DNA of 64,000 nucleotides from Clostridia bacterium (GCA_017550625.1 JAFZOL010000006.1:1-64000), one strand, 5' to 3'; shown: positions 1-8,984, counted from the first letter of the stretch. Numbers and translations: made by a program. The notes: a model not told the origin generated them from the sequence alone.

Positions 1-738
1 ACTCTGAACACCGCCGCCGCTGCCGGCACTGCCGTTGCTGCCGTCCGTCGTCGAGAGGCTTCCGATGGAATCCAAAACATAAATCGTTCGACCGGAAACG
101 CCGTCGCCGCCGTTGCCGCCGTTGCCGCCGTTCCAGCTTCTGCCGGAACCGTTATCGCCGGCGTTACCTCGGTTGCCGCCGGCTCCGCCGTCGCCGCCGA
201 TGCCGGCTCCGCCGCCGGCTCCGCCGTAACCGCCCCAGCCGCCATTGGAGTTGTTGGATCCCTGTCCGCCGTCGGTCCCGTTACCGCCATCTCCGCCGGT
301 CGTAACAACATTGCCGGGGCCGGTGAGGATCAGCGTAGCGCCGTCGCGCAGGTATAGACCGCCTTGACCGGGCGTCGTTCCGCTCGCGTTACCGCCGATA
401 CAGGTCAGGGTCACACCCTCGGGAATATAAACCAGCACGGTTGCGCTTCCTTGAATGATACCGCCGTTATAATCTGTATTGTTTTTAGCAGTAATGGTTG
501 TATTCGTGTTGATATAATAACGGCCGCTCGCAATACCCGTGCTCGCGTTGCTGGAATAACCGTTAAGTCCGTTGTATTCCCAAAGCGTCAGTCCGGTTGT
601 TGCCGCGTCCGCAGCCGGGAACAGGCTGACGATCCCGCTCAGATCCAGCGCGAACAGGCCCGCCACCATAACGAGCGACAGGACGATGCTCAGCATCCGT
701 TTGCCAAGGGGATGTTTATAGGTTTTCGTGTGTTGCAT
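1..738 (-). CDS. Glycine-rich secreted surface protein, C-terminus cut by window edge
   Basis: The reading frame starts at ATG 738 and is still open at base 1, so only the first 246 residues are visible. The ribosome site AAAGGAG lies upstream. Residues 1-45 form a signal peptide (KRMLS, then a hydrophobic stretch with LVMVAGLFAL, ending near AADAA). Residues 46-135 look like a beta-rich domain (YYINTNTTITA, LVYIPEGVTL, GATLILTG). From about residue 140 the chain becomes a glycine/asparagine repeat (GGAGG, GGNGG, GIGGDGG). That composition is common in surface proteins of gut Clostridia; a sorting signal, if any, would lie beyond the edge. The function is unknown, probably adhesive or structural. 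I am sure of the frame because codons are consistent from start to edge. Confidence 0.8.
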   Translation of the reverse strand, partial: MQHTKTYKHPLGKRMLSIVLSLVMVAGLFALDLSGIVSLFPAADAATTGLTLWEYNGLNGYSSNASTGIASGRYYINTNTTITAKNNTDYNGGIIQGSATVLVYIPEGVTLTCIGGNASGTTPGQGGLYLRDGATLILTGPGNVVTTGGDGGNGTDGGQGSNNSNGGWGGYGGAGGGAGIGGDGGAGGNRGNAGDNGSGRSWNGGNGGNGGDGVSGRTIYVLDSIGSLSTTDGSNGSAGSGGGVQS

Positions 739-891
739 GTATCATTCTCCTTTCGTGATACGACAAGGCACATCCGGTCCCGCCCGGTCCCGTTTGCCGC
801 GCCGCCGGGCCGTCCGTCTGACCCCTTCGGACCCGGTCTTGCGGCACCCGTTTCCGTTGGGGAAACATGATGCGACTTACATTCACCTTAT

Positions 892-920
892 AATATATCA
901 AAATAAAAAAATATTTTCAA
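892..920 (-). promoter_or_regulatory. Promoter of the glycine-rich protein gene
   Basis: On the minus strand, TTGAAA (915-920) and TATATT (892-897) are separated by 17 bp in a very AT-rich stretch. It would give a GC-rich 5' leader of about 140 nt, in which I see no recognised riboswitch. Confidence 0.6.
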
Positions 921-1045
921 GATACAAACAGAAGATTTCGGGAACAAAGCATATCTTATTATTCATAAAAATATACGACGTTTCTTGTGAAATCTGACGA
1001 AAAACGCCCGGCGTTCAAACGGGGTTCACAATTTGGCAAACAAGA
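921..1045. other. AT-rich intergenic stretch without a gene
   Basis: Together with the leader at 739-891 this makes a gap of about 400 bp between the glycine-rich gene and the terminator of the next gene. I see no supported coding region or RNA gene. A 15-bp direct repeat (GCGGTCAGGGGCGGG at 1095-1109 and 1137-1151) lies just beyond, at the 3' end of the following gene. Confidence 0.5.
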
Positions 1046-1074
1046 GAACAAAAGACCCGCCGGGGGCGGGTCTT
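1046..1074 (-). terminator. Terminator of the 508-aa gene
   Basis: Nine-bp stem AAGACCCGC/GCGGGTCTT (1052-1060 with 1066-1074) followed on the minus strand by TTGTTC. It lies about 70 bp past the stop codon. Confidence 0.75.
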
Positions 1075-1140
1075 GAGAGAACGAGGATCGGAAGGCGGTC
1101 AGGGGCGGGTGGTCAAGCCCGGGCGATCACAGGCGGGCGG

Positions 1141-2667
1141 TCAGGGGCGGGCGGTGACGGTGATGCGGCCGGTGCGGATGTCGAAGGTGACGCGCACGAC
1201 GGTGTTGTCGCGTTCAATGACGAGCGGGCTCTTGCCGCCGGAGCCGGAATACGGCACGGCGGAGGTTTGGCAGTAGCACGCCGACAGCGTGCCCCACGTG
1301 GACACGCCGAAATCCCAGGTCCCGGCGAAGGGCATGACGAAGGCGAGGGAATAAGTGCCGTTGCCGATATAATACATACGCGTGACCTCGGAGTTGGAGT
1401 CGTTCGCGACGGCGCCGACCATGGGCTGGAACGAGCCGTAGAGCACCACCTTTTCGGGATAGCGGAGACCCGTTTCGGGGTCGTCGACGTCCTTTGCGCC
1501 GTAGTCGAGCAGGTCGGAGGGGTTGGCGAGGTCGCGGTATGCGCCGTAGCCCATTTTGAGCAGGCGCGCGGCTGCGTCCTCCTGCGAAAAGCCGCCGGGG
1601 CAGGAATCGGAGGCGTTATTGAGCTTATAGACGCGGTCCTGCCCGTCGCCGCCGGGGCCGATGCCCCGCATGAGCGGGAAGGCGAAGAAGCCGTCGGGGT
1701 TGTTGACCGCCGTCCATTTGAAGGTGTAGTCGAGGAATCTGTCGCGCTCCTCTTTCGGCTGGCTCGCGAACCACGAGATCTGGTCGTAGCCCCACCACTG
1801 CGCCCACGCGCGCTCTTCGTAGGTGAGGTTTTCGTGCGCCCAGAAGTCCTTGCCGCCCCAGTTATCGTATTCGTAGAGAAACGGCAGGGCTTTTTCGTAA
1901 ACGCCCTCGGGCGAGACGCCGCCGCCGGACTTGCCCTCGCGCACGAGGGCGAGCTTTTCGCCCGGGCGGTCGGGGAACGGCCAGCGCGTGAAGGGCATGG
2001 CGTTGTAGTCGAGGAGCGACACGCCGTTCACGACGAGCGAATGCGAGTGGGCGTCGAACAGCACCTTATGGCGGCGGGCGTGGGTCCTGCCGTAGTCCCG
2101 CAGCAGCGAGATGACCCTGCCGATGCCTTCGCACCCGCGGTCGCGCGCCGTGTAAAGGTGGATCTGCCCCATGTGGAAGGCTTCGTAGCCGCAGTCGATA
2201 TAGCGCCGCCCGCGGTAGTAGAACCAGAGCTGCGCTTCGCGCTGCGAGAGGTCGGGCATGCAGTCCCACGCGCCGAGTCCCGGCGGGAAGAGGCAGGCGT
2301 CGTAATCGAAGCAACGCTCTTCGACGGGCATGCCGAAGGCCTCGAACGCCCACGCGGGCACGGGGACGGTTTCGAGATCCTCGCGGTAGACCGCCTCGAA
2401 GAGGCACGCCTGCAGGATCACCTCGGGGTCGGCGGCGTGCATCTTGTCCGCCGCGAGCTTTGCCTTGGCGAAGTGTTCTTCCTCGGGCATATAGCCCTTC
2501 CAGATCCCGGCGGCGCGGCCGAGGAACTTGAGGCCGGTTTTTAAGACGACGCGGATGTCGTCGTCGAGCGTGTCGCTGTCGTAGAACCACTGCGCGGACG
2601 CTGCGCGGGAGAGATAGTATTCGAGCACCTGCCGGGGCATGGAGCCGTCAAAATAACCCTGAGACAC
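1141..2667 (-). CDS. Uncharacterised 508-aa protein
   Basis: The start is GTG at 2665-2667, with AAGGAGG about 9 bases upstream. There is no signal peptide and no membrane segment. The chain is rich in aromatic residues and acidic patches (WFYYRGRRYIDCGYEAFHMGQ, FLYEYDNWGGKDFWAHE). The middle contains KVLFDAHSHSLVVNG and a WGYDQISWF segment, and the last 130 residues look like a beta-sandwich (KVVLYGSFQPMVG, YSLAFVMPFAGTWDFGVSTWG). The layout resembles a carbohydrate-active enzyme with a catalytic barrel and a C-terminal beta domain, but I recognise no family signature and do not assign a function. It stands alone with its own promoter and terminator, divergent from the metallo-hydrolase gene. 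Confidence 0.8.
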   Translation of the reverse strand: MSQGYFDGSMPRQVLEYYLSRAASAQWFYDSDTLDDDIRVVLKTGLKFLGRAAGIWKGYMPEEEHFAKAKLAADKMHAADPEVILQACLFEAVYREDLETVPVPAWAFEAFGMPVEERCFDYDACLFPPGLGAWDCMPDLSQREAQLWFYYRGRRYIDCGYEAFHMGQIHLYTARDRGCEGIGRVISLLRDYGRTHARRHKVLFDAHSHSLVVNGVSLLDYNAMPFTRWPFPDRPGEKLALVREGKSGGGVSPEGVYEKALPFLYEYDNWGGKDFWAHENLTYEERAWAQWWGYDQISWFASQPKEERDRFLDYTFKWTAVNNPDGFFAFPLMRGIGPGGDGQDRVYKLNNASDSCPGGFSQEDAAARLLKMGYGAYRDLANPSDLLDYGAKDVDDPETGLRYPEKVVLYGSFQPMVGAVANDSNSEVTRMYYIGNGTYSLAFVMPFAGTWDFGVSTWGTLSACYCQTSAVPYSGSGGKSPLVIERDNTVVRVTFDIRTGRITVTARP

Positions 2668-2690
2668 GGAAAACCCCTCCTTCTGATCTC

Positions 2691-2720
2691 ATCATACACG
2701 ATTTTTCGGACGGTTTGCAA
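2691..2720 (-). promoter_or_regulatory. Promoter of the 508-aa gene
   Basis: TTGCAA (2715-2720) and TATGAT (2691-2696) with an 18-bp spacer on the minus strand, ending about 24 bp before the GTG start. Confidence 0.7.
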
Positions 2721-2799
2721 GCAAAAGTTCCCGGAATTCACGGTTTCTTCATAAAAGGGGCGTATGATGGAGAAAGAATCGACGAACGGGGGCTTATTT

Positions 2800-3591
2800 A
2801 TGCGCCGGCGCACGGATATCGAGACCGAGGATCTCGGGAACGGGATCACGCGGATCAACGAATACGACTTTGTGAACTGCTATCTCATCGAGGGCGAAAA
2901 CAGCGCCGCGCTGATCGACGCGGGCGCGGGCATGGCAGACGTGGGCGCCGTGGTGAAAACCATCACGGACAAGCCCGTGACCGTGCTCATCACCCACGCG
3001 CACGCCGACCATATCGGCGGGGCCGTGTGGTTCCCCGAGGTGTGGCTGCACCCCGCCGACCTGAGGCGCGGCAAGGCCTATATGAAGCCGACGTGGCGGG
3101 CCTATTTTCTGTGGTGCCACCGGTATAAAAAGAAGACGCACAAGGTGCCGTACGCGGCAGCGTTCCAGAAGGACTACTCCCCTGTTATCCGCGAGCTCGC
3201 GGACGGGCAGGCGTTCGACCTCGGCGGGCGGACGATCGAAACCGTGCTCACGCCCGGGCATTCGCCGGGGAGCGTGATCTTCCGCGACAGCCTGACGGGG
3301 GCGACGTTCACCGGCGACAACGTGAACCTCATGGTGACGCTCCAATTCCCCGGCGGCACGACCGTGAAGGAATGGATCGTCGGCGCCGAGAAGACGCTGG
3401 AAACTGCCGGAGAAGCCCCGATCTGGGGCGGGCACGGGGACGGGCGCATCCCGCGCACGGCGGTCGAACGCGCGATCGCCCTCGCGAACGAGGCCGTGGC
3501 CGAGGGGAACGAAAAAAACAGCAAGGTGAAAACGAAGCGCGGCGAGAACCGCTATCCGATGGTGGTGTACCGCGCGGACAAGGCGCTGTGA
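2800..3591 (+). CDS. Metallo-beta-lactamase-fold hydrolase
   Basis: Shows the MBL metal motif THAHADHIGG, a second ligand block TPGHSPGSVIF, the aspartate of TGDN and a final histidine in WGGHGDG. This gives a binuclear zinc site of the glyoxalase II-like superfamily. The protein is cytosolic, with no signal peptide, and the substrate is unknown. I prefer the ATG at 2800 (MRRRTDIETED) because TATGAT at 2763-2768 looks like a -10 box, which would place the possible ATG codons at 2764/2767 inside the promoter. The -35 is weak, so the longer form (12 more residues from 2764, preceded by AAAGGGG) cannot be excluded. Monocistronic, followed at once by a terminator. Confidence 0.85.
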   Translation: MRRRTDIETEDLGNGITRINEYDFVNCYLIEGENSAALIDAGAGMADVGAVVKTITDKPVTVLITHAHADHIGGAVWFPEVWLHPADLRRGKAYMKPTWRAYFLWCHRYKKKTHKVPYAAAFQKDYSPVIRELADGQAFDLGGRTIETVLTPGHSPGSVIFRDSLTGATFTGDNVNLMVTLQFPGGTTVKEWIVGAEKTLETAGEAPIWGGHGDGRIPRTAVERAIALANEAVAEGNEKNSKVKTKRGENRYPMVVYRADKAL

Positions 3592-3607
3592 ACGCAATGA
3601 AAGAGAG

Positions 3608-3640
3608 ACCCGCGTCGGGTGACGCGGGTCCTGTTTTTTA
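3608..3640. terminator. Bidirectional terminator
   Basis: Ten-bp stem GACCCGCGTC/GACGCGGGTC (3608-3617 with 3622-3631). It is followed by CTGTTTTTT on the plus strand and by TCTCTTTC on the minus strand, so it serves both convergent genes. The T run touches the stop codon of the minus-strand gene. Confidence 0.85.
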
Positions 3641-4507
3641 TCTTCTCTGCTGGTTCTGCGGGTCCATGAGCGCGCTCATGAAGCCCTTTCTCTGCTTCTG
3701 CTTTTTGGGTTTATATTTCGGGGGATTCTCGAGGCGCATGCGCGAGGCGGCGCTCTTTTTGAGGCGCTCGCCCGCCGCGAGCACGGGCTCGGCCATGGTG
3801 TCGGTGAGATAGGGGATCATGTTCTGCGTGAGGGTGGGATCGTCGCGGATCTCGCCGAGGATCGTGACGGCGATCAGGCTCTGGACCTCGTTGGTGCCGT
3901 CCTCGTAAATTTCACCGAGGATGCCGAACAGCTTTTTCATGCGCTGGGGGTTGTTTTCGCGGATGTCGCGCAAAATCTCGGCGTTCGCGTGCTGCGTGAA
4001 GAAATCCTCGCACAGGAATTCGCCGTAGGTGTTCACGTTCTCCTGCAGGTCCTCTTTGAGGCCCGGGTACATCGCGCAGAGCTTGTTCGCGAGGGTGACG
4101 GGGTCGTAGGCCAGCACGCCCTGCTTGGCGGCGGTGCGCGAGACGGTCTGGATGTTCTTTTTCTTCGACACGATCGCCTTTTTCTCGCCGTAGGTCTCGG
4201 TGAGATACTCGGTCATCTCGTTGACGAGGCTCTTGAGGTCGCGATCGTCGAAAGTATCGGGCTCGAAGAGGAAGGTGGAATCGAGGTTGAAGGCCGTGTC
4301 GTCCGCACGGTCCACGCCCGTTTCGCCGGAAAGCAGATGGATGCGGTCGGTGCTGAACACGAGGCGCAGCACGCCCTTTTCGCCTTCGTAGTCGTAAACG
4401 GAAGCGTTCTCGCGTTTGACTTCGGTGGCGGTCGTGAAGCCGCACTGCTCCATCACGGGGGCGACCGCCTTGCGCGCGGTCAATATTGCGTTGTTGCGTT
4501 CGATCAT
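3638..4507 (-). CDS. Uncharacterised 289-aa cytosolic protein
   Basis: A soluble protein with no signal peptide. The first 130 residues look like a mixed alpha/beta domain (DYEGEKGVLRLVFSTDRIHLL); the rest is mainly helical. It ends in a basic tail with KYKPKKQKQRK, followed by FMSALMDPQNQQRR. I recognise no family. It is the last gene of the dnaX-ybaB-recR-kinase series, 21 bp after the kinase stop, and is closed by the bidirectional terminator. An AGGAACTG ribosome site precedes the ATG. The tail could bind nucleic acid, but that is only a guess from charge. Confidence 0.75.
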   Translation of the reverse strand: MIERNNAILTARKAVAPVMEQCGFTTATEVKRENASVYDYEGEKGVLRLVFSTDRIHLLSGETGVDRADDTAFNLDSTFLFEPDTFDDRDLKSLVNEMTEYLTETYGEKKAIVSKKKNIQTVSRTAAKQGVLAYDPVTLANKLCAMYPGLKEDLQENVNTYGEFLCEDFFTQHANAEILRDIRENNPQRMKKLFGILGEIYEDGTNEVQSLIAVTILGEIRDDPTLTQNMIPYLTDTMAEPVLAAGERLKKSAASRMRLENPPKYKPKKQKQRKGFMSALMDPQNQQRR

Positions 4508-4528
4508 AAAACAGTTCCTTTCCGGGAT

Positions 4529-6121
4529 TTATCCGTTCAAAGCCGCGAAGCCGGCTTTATTTGCCTTGTAAAGCGTTTTGTAGACCGCGAACTGCCTGTC
4601 GTAGACCGCCTTGTTCGCGGGGTCGGGGGCATAGGTCTTCACGGCGGGGATGAGGCGCTTGGCGTCGATGAAGGAGCCGATCTCGCCGCTGCCCACGGCG
4701 ATCGTGACCGCCGCGCCGACGGCGCCCACGTTTTGAGGGTTTTCGACCGTTTCGACGGGCTTTTGCAGGACGTCGGCCAAAATCTGGCAGGTGACGGAGT
4801 TGAGCGCGCCGCCGCCCACGAAGCGCACGGTGTCGGAGGATCTGACCTTGCGGTCCTCGGCCTCCATGAACCACCTGAGGTGATAGCACACGCCCTCGAC
4901 CACGGCGCGGATCATCTGGCTCTTGCCGGTTTCGAGGCTGAGGTTGAAGAACATGCCGCGGGCGTTCGGGTCTTCGAACGGGCAGCGGTTGCCGTGGAGC
5001 CAGGGCGTGAAGATGACGCCGCCCGCGCCCGCCGGGACCTGCCCGATGATATCGTTCATATACTGGTAAAGGCTCGTGTATTCGCTCTCGTAGGAATCGG
5101 CCACGTGCTCTTTTTTGAGATAGATGTTGATCTCGTCGAGCGCAAGGTGGTCCTTGACCCACTCGAGGCACTTGCCCGCCGTTTCGAGCTCGGCGAAATA
5201 GTTGAGGCGCCCCTCGTCCGCGCCGATGATCGCGGCGATCATGGCGGAAGTGTCGACGATGCTCTTCTCGACGACCGTGGACACCCAGCCGGAGGTGCCG
5301 CAGTAGACGTGCGTGTCGCCCGGCGCCACCGCGCCAGCGCCCACGCCGATGAGCGACGCGTCGCCGCCGCCGCCGTAAACGGGCGTGCCGGGGGCGAGGC
5401 CCAGTTCCCGGGCCTGCTGCTCGCGCAGCGGGCCGATCATGTCGGTGGACTTCACGAGCTCGGGCATGTGCTTTACGTCCACGCCGAGAGTCTTGCACAG
5501 GCTCGCGGAGAAGCACTGTCTGCCTTTTCTGAGGTCGTAGAGCAGCGTGCCGAAGGCCGAATCCTTGGTCATCGTGGCTTTTCCGGTCATGCGGCAGATG
5601 AGATAATCCTTGACGTCGAGCCATTTGTCGACCTTGGCGAAAACCTCGGGCTCGTGGTTCTTGACCCAGTTATACTTCCACACCGGGTCCTTCACGGACG
5701 CCGCGACGGCGCCGGTGATCAAAAGGCTTTTGATGAGGACCGGCACGTTCGCCCCGGCGATCTGCACGCCGTGCGCCATGCCCTTTTTGAGCTCCTCGCG
5801 GGCGCGCTGGTCCATGTAGCTCATGGGGCGGCGCACCGCGTTGCCGTCTTTATCCACGAGGACGAGGCCCTGCATCTGCGAGCAGAACGACACGCCGCCG
5901 ATCTCGTCGGCCTTAACGCCGGCGTTTTCGAGCGCCTCGCGGCTGGTGCGGCACATGGCGGCCCACCACTCCTCGGCATCCTGCTCCGCGCCGCCGTCGG
6001 GCAGCACGTAGAGGTTATAGCCGGCGGACGCCGCGCCGAGCAGCTCGATCTTATCGGTGATGCGGAACACGCAGGTCTTGACGCCCGTGGTGCCGATATC
6101 GAAGGTGATCACGTTTTTCAT
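4529..6121 (-). CDS. FGGY-family carbohydrate kinase, xylulokinase-like
   Basis: Phosphorylates a sugar or sugar alcohol with ATP. Visible signatures are the N-terminal phosphate loop ITFDIGTTGVKTCVF, QDAEEWW, FCSQMQG, the catalytic aspartate region YGGGGDASLIGVGAG, the adenosine motif CGTSGWV and the C-terminal FVGGGALNS. At 530 residues it has the normal FGGY length. The start is ATG 6121, behind AAGGGAAC; a longer frame reaches back into recR but has no ribosome site. The sequence is closest in feel to xylulokinases, but the substrate cannot be fixed from motifs. It sits 31 bp after recR in a replication/repair operon, an odd place for a sugar kinase. Confidence 0.9.
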   Translation of the reverse strand: MKNVITFDIGTTGVKTCVFRITDKIELLGAASAGYNLYVLPDGGAEQDAEEWWAAMCRTSREALENAGVKADEIGGVSFCSQMQGLVLVDKDGNAVRRPMSYMDQRAREELKKGMAHGVQIAGANVPVLIKSLLITGAVAASVKDPVWKYNWVKNHEPEVFAKVDKWLDVKDYLICRMTGKATMTKDSAFGTLLYDLRKGRQCFSASLCKTLGVDVKHMPELVKSTDMIGPLREQQARELGLAPGTPVYGGGGDASLIGVGAGAVAPGDTHVYCGTSGWVSTVVEKSIVDTSAMIAAIIGADEGRLNYFAELETAGKCLEWVKDHLALDEINIYLKKEHVADSYESEYTSLYQYMNDIIGQVPAGAGGVIFTPWLHGNRCPFEDPNARGMFFNLSLETGKSQMIRAVVEGVCYHLRWFMEAEDRKVRSSDTVRFVGGGALNSVTCQILADVLQKPVETVENPQNVGAVGAAVTIAVGSGEIGSFIDAKRLIPAVKTYAPDPANKAVYDRQFAVYKTLYKANKAGFAALNG

Positions 6122-6152
6122 GTTGCTGTTCCCTTCTGTAAAAACGCGTTCA

Positions 6153-6752
6153 TCAAAGCTCGCGCCTGCCCTCGAGCGCGCGCGAAAGCGTGACGGCGTC
6201 GGCATACTGCAGATCCGAGCCCACGGGCAGGCCGTAGGCAAGGCGCGTGACCTTCACGCCGAGGGGCTTTAAGAGCTTCGAGAGATACATGGCGGTCAGC
6301 TCCCCCTCCACGCCGGAGCCGGTGGCCATGATGACCTCGGTGACGCCGTCGGCGTCGATGCGGTGCAATAGCTCCTTCACCGTGAGGTCTTCGGGGCCGA
6401 TCTCGTCGAGCGGCGAGATGACGCCGTGCAGGACGTGGTAGGTGCCGTTATATTCGTTGGTTTTTTCCATCGCGAGCAGCGCCTCGGTGTTTTCGACCAC
6501 GCACACGGTCTTGCGGCTGCGCTGCGGGCTTTCGCACACGGGACAGATCTCGCGGTCGGTGAGGTTGCAGCACACGGGGCAGCGGCGCAGCTTTTCGACG
6601 GCGTCGGTGAGGCAGGCCGCAAAATCACGCACCTCGTCGGGCGTTTCGCTCAGCACAAAAAGCGCCATCCGCTGGGCGGTTTTGGCGCCGACGCCCGGCA
6701 TGCGCCGGAAGTGCTCGATGAGCTTCTGGAGAGGTAAGGCGACAGTCTCCAT
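6153..6752 (-). CDS. recR: Recombination protein RecR
   Basis: Works with RecO/RecF to load RecA at gaps. It is 199 residues, normal for the family. The N-terminus has the helix-hairpin-helix segment FRRMPGVGAKTAQRMA, then a four-cysteine zinc finger (CPVC near residue 58, then CPVC), then the Toprim domain with CVVENTEALLAME and GSGVEGELTAMYL. In many RecR proteins the last motif reads NPxxEGE; here it is TGSGVEGE, which keeps the glutamates. It follows ybaB by 3 bp, the classical dnaX-ybaB-recR order of Bacillota. Confidence 0.97.
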   Translation of the reverse strand: METVALPLQKLIEHFRRMPGVGAKTAQRMALFVLSETPDEVRDFAACLTDAVEKLRRCPVCCNLTDREICPVCESPQRSRKTVCVVENTEALLAMEKTNEYNGTYHVLHGVISPLDEIGPEDLTVKELLHRIDADGVTEVIMATGSGVEGELTAMYLSKLLKPLGVKVTRLAYGLPVGSDLQYADAVTLSRALEGRREL

Positions 6753-6755
6753 CGT

Positions 6756-7106
6756 TTAGAAACCGAGCCCGGAGAGCCCCGGGATGTTCATGCCGCCGGT
6801 GACGCCGTTCATGCGCTGCTCCATGGTCTCGTTGGCCTTTCTGAGCGCCTCGCCGAAGGCGATGGTGATGAAGTCCTCGAGCATCTCGACGTCCTCGGGG
6901 TCGACGACCTCGGGCTTGATCTTGACGTTCAAAAGCTCGTGCTTGCCGTTGAGCGTCACGGTGACGGCGTCGCCGCCCGCGCCCGCCGAAAACTCGGTGG
7001 CCTCGACCTCTTCCTGCACGCGCTGCATCTCTTCCTGCATTTTCTGGATGCGCTGCATCATATCGTTGCGGGAGCCCTGCGGCTGCCCCTGGATCCTGGC
7101 TTTCAT
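6756..7106 (-). CDS. ybaB: YbaB/EbfC nucleoid-associated protein
   Basis: A small DNA-binding protein of 116 residues. It has an N-terminal coiled coil (MMQRIQKMQEEMQRVQEEVE), the central beta segment GGDAVTVTLNGKHELLNVKI and the ELxD-type tail VEMLEDFITIAFGEALRKANE. AGGAG lies 8 bases before the ATG. It is located between dnaX and recR as in most bacteria, which supports the assignment. The N-terminal extension ARIQGQPQGSRND before the coiled coil is slightly longer than usual. Confidence 0.95.
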   Translation of the reverse strand: MKARIQGQPQGSRNDMMQRIQKMQEEMQRVQEEVEATEFSAGAGGDAVTVTLNGKHELLNVKIKPEVVDPEDVEMLEDFITIAFGEALRKANETMEQRMNGVTGGMNIPGLSGLGF

Positions 7107-7133
7107 AGACTGGTCTCCTTTTTGTTTTTGCTT

Positions 7134-8984
7134 TTATTCAAACTCGACGCGGTAGCGCTTGCCCAGCGCCTTTTCAACGGCGGGGGCCACGAAGTCGTCG
7201 AGCACGCTTTGCGGGGTGAGCATGGCGATCATGGGGCTGTCGGTCTTGATGAGCAGCCGGTCGCCCTTGATACAGGCGGTGGAATCGGTGAAGCGCCCCA
7301 CCATCTCATGGTGCTCGCGCTCGATATCGAGCACGATCTGCGCCCACACGCGGAACGTGAGCGTGCCGGGCTTTGCCTGCTGCCGCTCTTTGTCGCGCTG
7401 CTCGATTTCGGCGATGGGCTTGCCGGCGTAGCGCTCGAGGAAGCCGTCGACGTCGAAATCGGGGTCGGGCCCGGCTGCGGGCGCGGCGGGATCGGCGGGC
7501 TCGCCGAAGGGCAGCCCCTCGTCCTCATCGGGCGGCGTGAGCACGGCTTCGTCCGGCTCGGGCGGCGCTTCGTCGATCAGGTCGCCGAAGAGCGAGGTCT
7601 GTCCCTCGCCGAACGGCAGGTCGCCCTCGTCGATGGGCGCGTCGTCCGTTTCGGTATCGTCGAACACGAAGGCGGGTTTTGCTTCTTCGCTGCCGAAGCC
7701 CGCGAAGTCGCGTGGGGCATCGGGTTCGGGCTCGGGCTCGGGTTCCGGATCCGGTTCGGGTTCGGGAATGGGCTCGGCCGGCGCGGGAGCGGGTTTCACG
7801 GGCGCGGGCGGCGGGACGGGCGTCCCCTGCCCGGCTCTGAGCCGTTTTAACTCTTCTTCGAGCTTTGAGATCCTGGCGACAAGCGCCTCGGCGGAATCGT
7901 CGTTTTCGGGGGAGCAGAGGCGGATGACCGCGATCTCGGCCTCGACGCGGCGGTTCTGCGAAGAGCGCGCCGACGCCGCGGCGGCGGTGAGCACGCCGAG
8001 CGAATAGAGGATGCGCTCGCGCGTGAAGAGCTCCGAAAGCGCGCGAAGGCGATTGAGCTCCTCTTCGGTGCCGACGATCAGGTCTTCGGGACGTTTGACG
8101 GTTTTTAAGATCAGGAAGCTGCGGAAACGGTCCGTCAGCTCGTTTAAGAGCCTGCCGGTGTCGCAGGACGACGCGTGCAGCTCGCTTAAAAGGCGCAAAG
8201 CGGCGGAGGCGTCCGCGCGGCCGACGGCCTCGGTAAGGGCGTAGATCTGCTCGCGCCCCACGAGCCCGGCGCACGAGAACACGACAGAAGACGTGACGTG
8301 CTCGCTGACGCTGATGCACGCGTCGAGCAGCGAGAGCGCGTCGCGCATGCCGCCGTCGGACAGCCGCGCGATGAGCATGGCGGCGTCGGGGTCGAGCGTG
8401 GTGCCCTCCTGCTCCGACACGAAGGCAAGGCGGTCGGCGATGACCTTCGGCTCGATGCGCCGGAAGTCGAACCGCTGGCAGCGGGACAGGATGGTGGGCA
8501 GGATCTTATTGATCTCGGTGGTGGCGAGGACGAAGATGACGTGGGCGGGCGGCTCCTCAAGCGTTTTGAGAAGAGCGTTCGACGCGTCGGCGGAGAGCAT
8601 GTGCACTTCGTCCACGATATAGACGCGGTATTTCGCCGCGGACGGGGTGAAGTTCACTTCGTCCCTCAGCGCCCTGATATCGTCGATGCCGCGGTTGGAG
8701 GCGGCGTCCATCTCGGTGACGTCGAGGATCGTGCCGTCGTCGATGCCGCGGCAGATCTCGCATTCGTTGCAGGGGTTGCCGTTGACGGGATGCAGGCAGT
8801 TGACCGCCTTCGCGAGGATCTTGGCGCAGGTGGTCTTGCCCGTTCCGCGGGAGCCCGTGAACAGGTAGGCGTGCGCCAGGCGCCCTTCGCGCACTTCGGC
8901 CGAGAGCGTGGACGTGATATGCGGCTGGCCGACGACGTCGTCGAAGACCTGCGGCCGCCATTTACGGTAGAGTACGCGGTAGAT
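7134..8984 (-). CDS. dnaX: DNA polymerase III subunit gamma/tau
   Basis: Clamp-loader ATPase. The N-terminal signature YRVLYRKWRPQVFDDVVGQ is followed by Walker A GSRGTGKTTCAK, a zinc module (CNECEIC), Walker B DEVHML, sensor SRC and the clamp-loader lid region. After about residue 390 comes an acidic/proline linker (repeated PEPEP) and a C-terminal tau-like domain. Total length is near 616 residues. The start is unusual: the codon at the position of the expected Met is ATC (8982-8984), with AGGGAGGG 7 bases upstream. The nearest in-frame alternative is TTG at 9000-9002, without a ribosome site. The gene follows the SRP RNA by about 45 bp. Confidence 0.95.
   Translation of the reverse strand: MYRVLYRKWRPQVFDDVVGQPHITSTLSAEVREGRLAHAYLFTGSRGTGKTTCAKILAKAVNCLHPVNGNPCNECEICRGIDDGTILDVTEMDAASNRGIDDIRALRDEVNFTPSAAKYRVYIVDEVHMLSADASNALLKTLEEPPAHVIFVLATTEINKILPTILSRCQRFDFRRIEPKVIADRLAFVSEQEGTTLDPDAAMLIARLSDGGMRDALSLLDACISVSEHVTSSVVFSCAGLVGREQIYALTEAVGRADASAALRLLSELHASSCDTGRLLNELTDRFRSFLILKTVKRPEDLIVGTEEELNRLRALSELFTRERILYSLGVLTAAAASARSSQNRRVEAEIAVIRLCSPENDDSAEALVARISKLEEELKRLRAGQGTPVPPPAPVKPAPAPAEPIPEPEPDPEPEPEPEPDAPRDFAGFGSEEAKPAFVFDDTETDDAPIDEGDLPFGEGQTSLFGDLIDEAPPEPDEAVLTPPDEDEGLPFGEPADPAAPAAGPDPDFDVDGFLERYAGKPIAEIEQRDKERQQAKPGTLTFRVWAQIVLDIEREHHEMVGRFTDSTACIKGDRLLIKTDSPMIAMLTPQSVLDDFVAPAVEKALGKRYRVEFE

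Noticed and set aside
716..901. 61-codon minus-strand frame upstream of the glycine-rich protein
   Set aside because: It lies in the GC-rich leader, lacks a ribosome site, overlaps the proper start of the secreted protein and ends within it in another frame.
3989..6193. 734-codon plus-strand frame across the unknown protein, kinase and recR region
   Set aside because: It covers parts of several well-supported minus-strand genes, and its composition is that of a mirror frame (HDRHRR, VAVDV runs).
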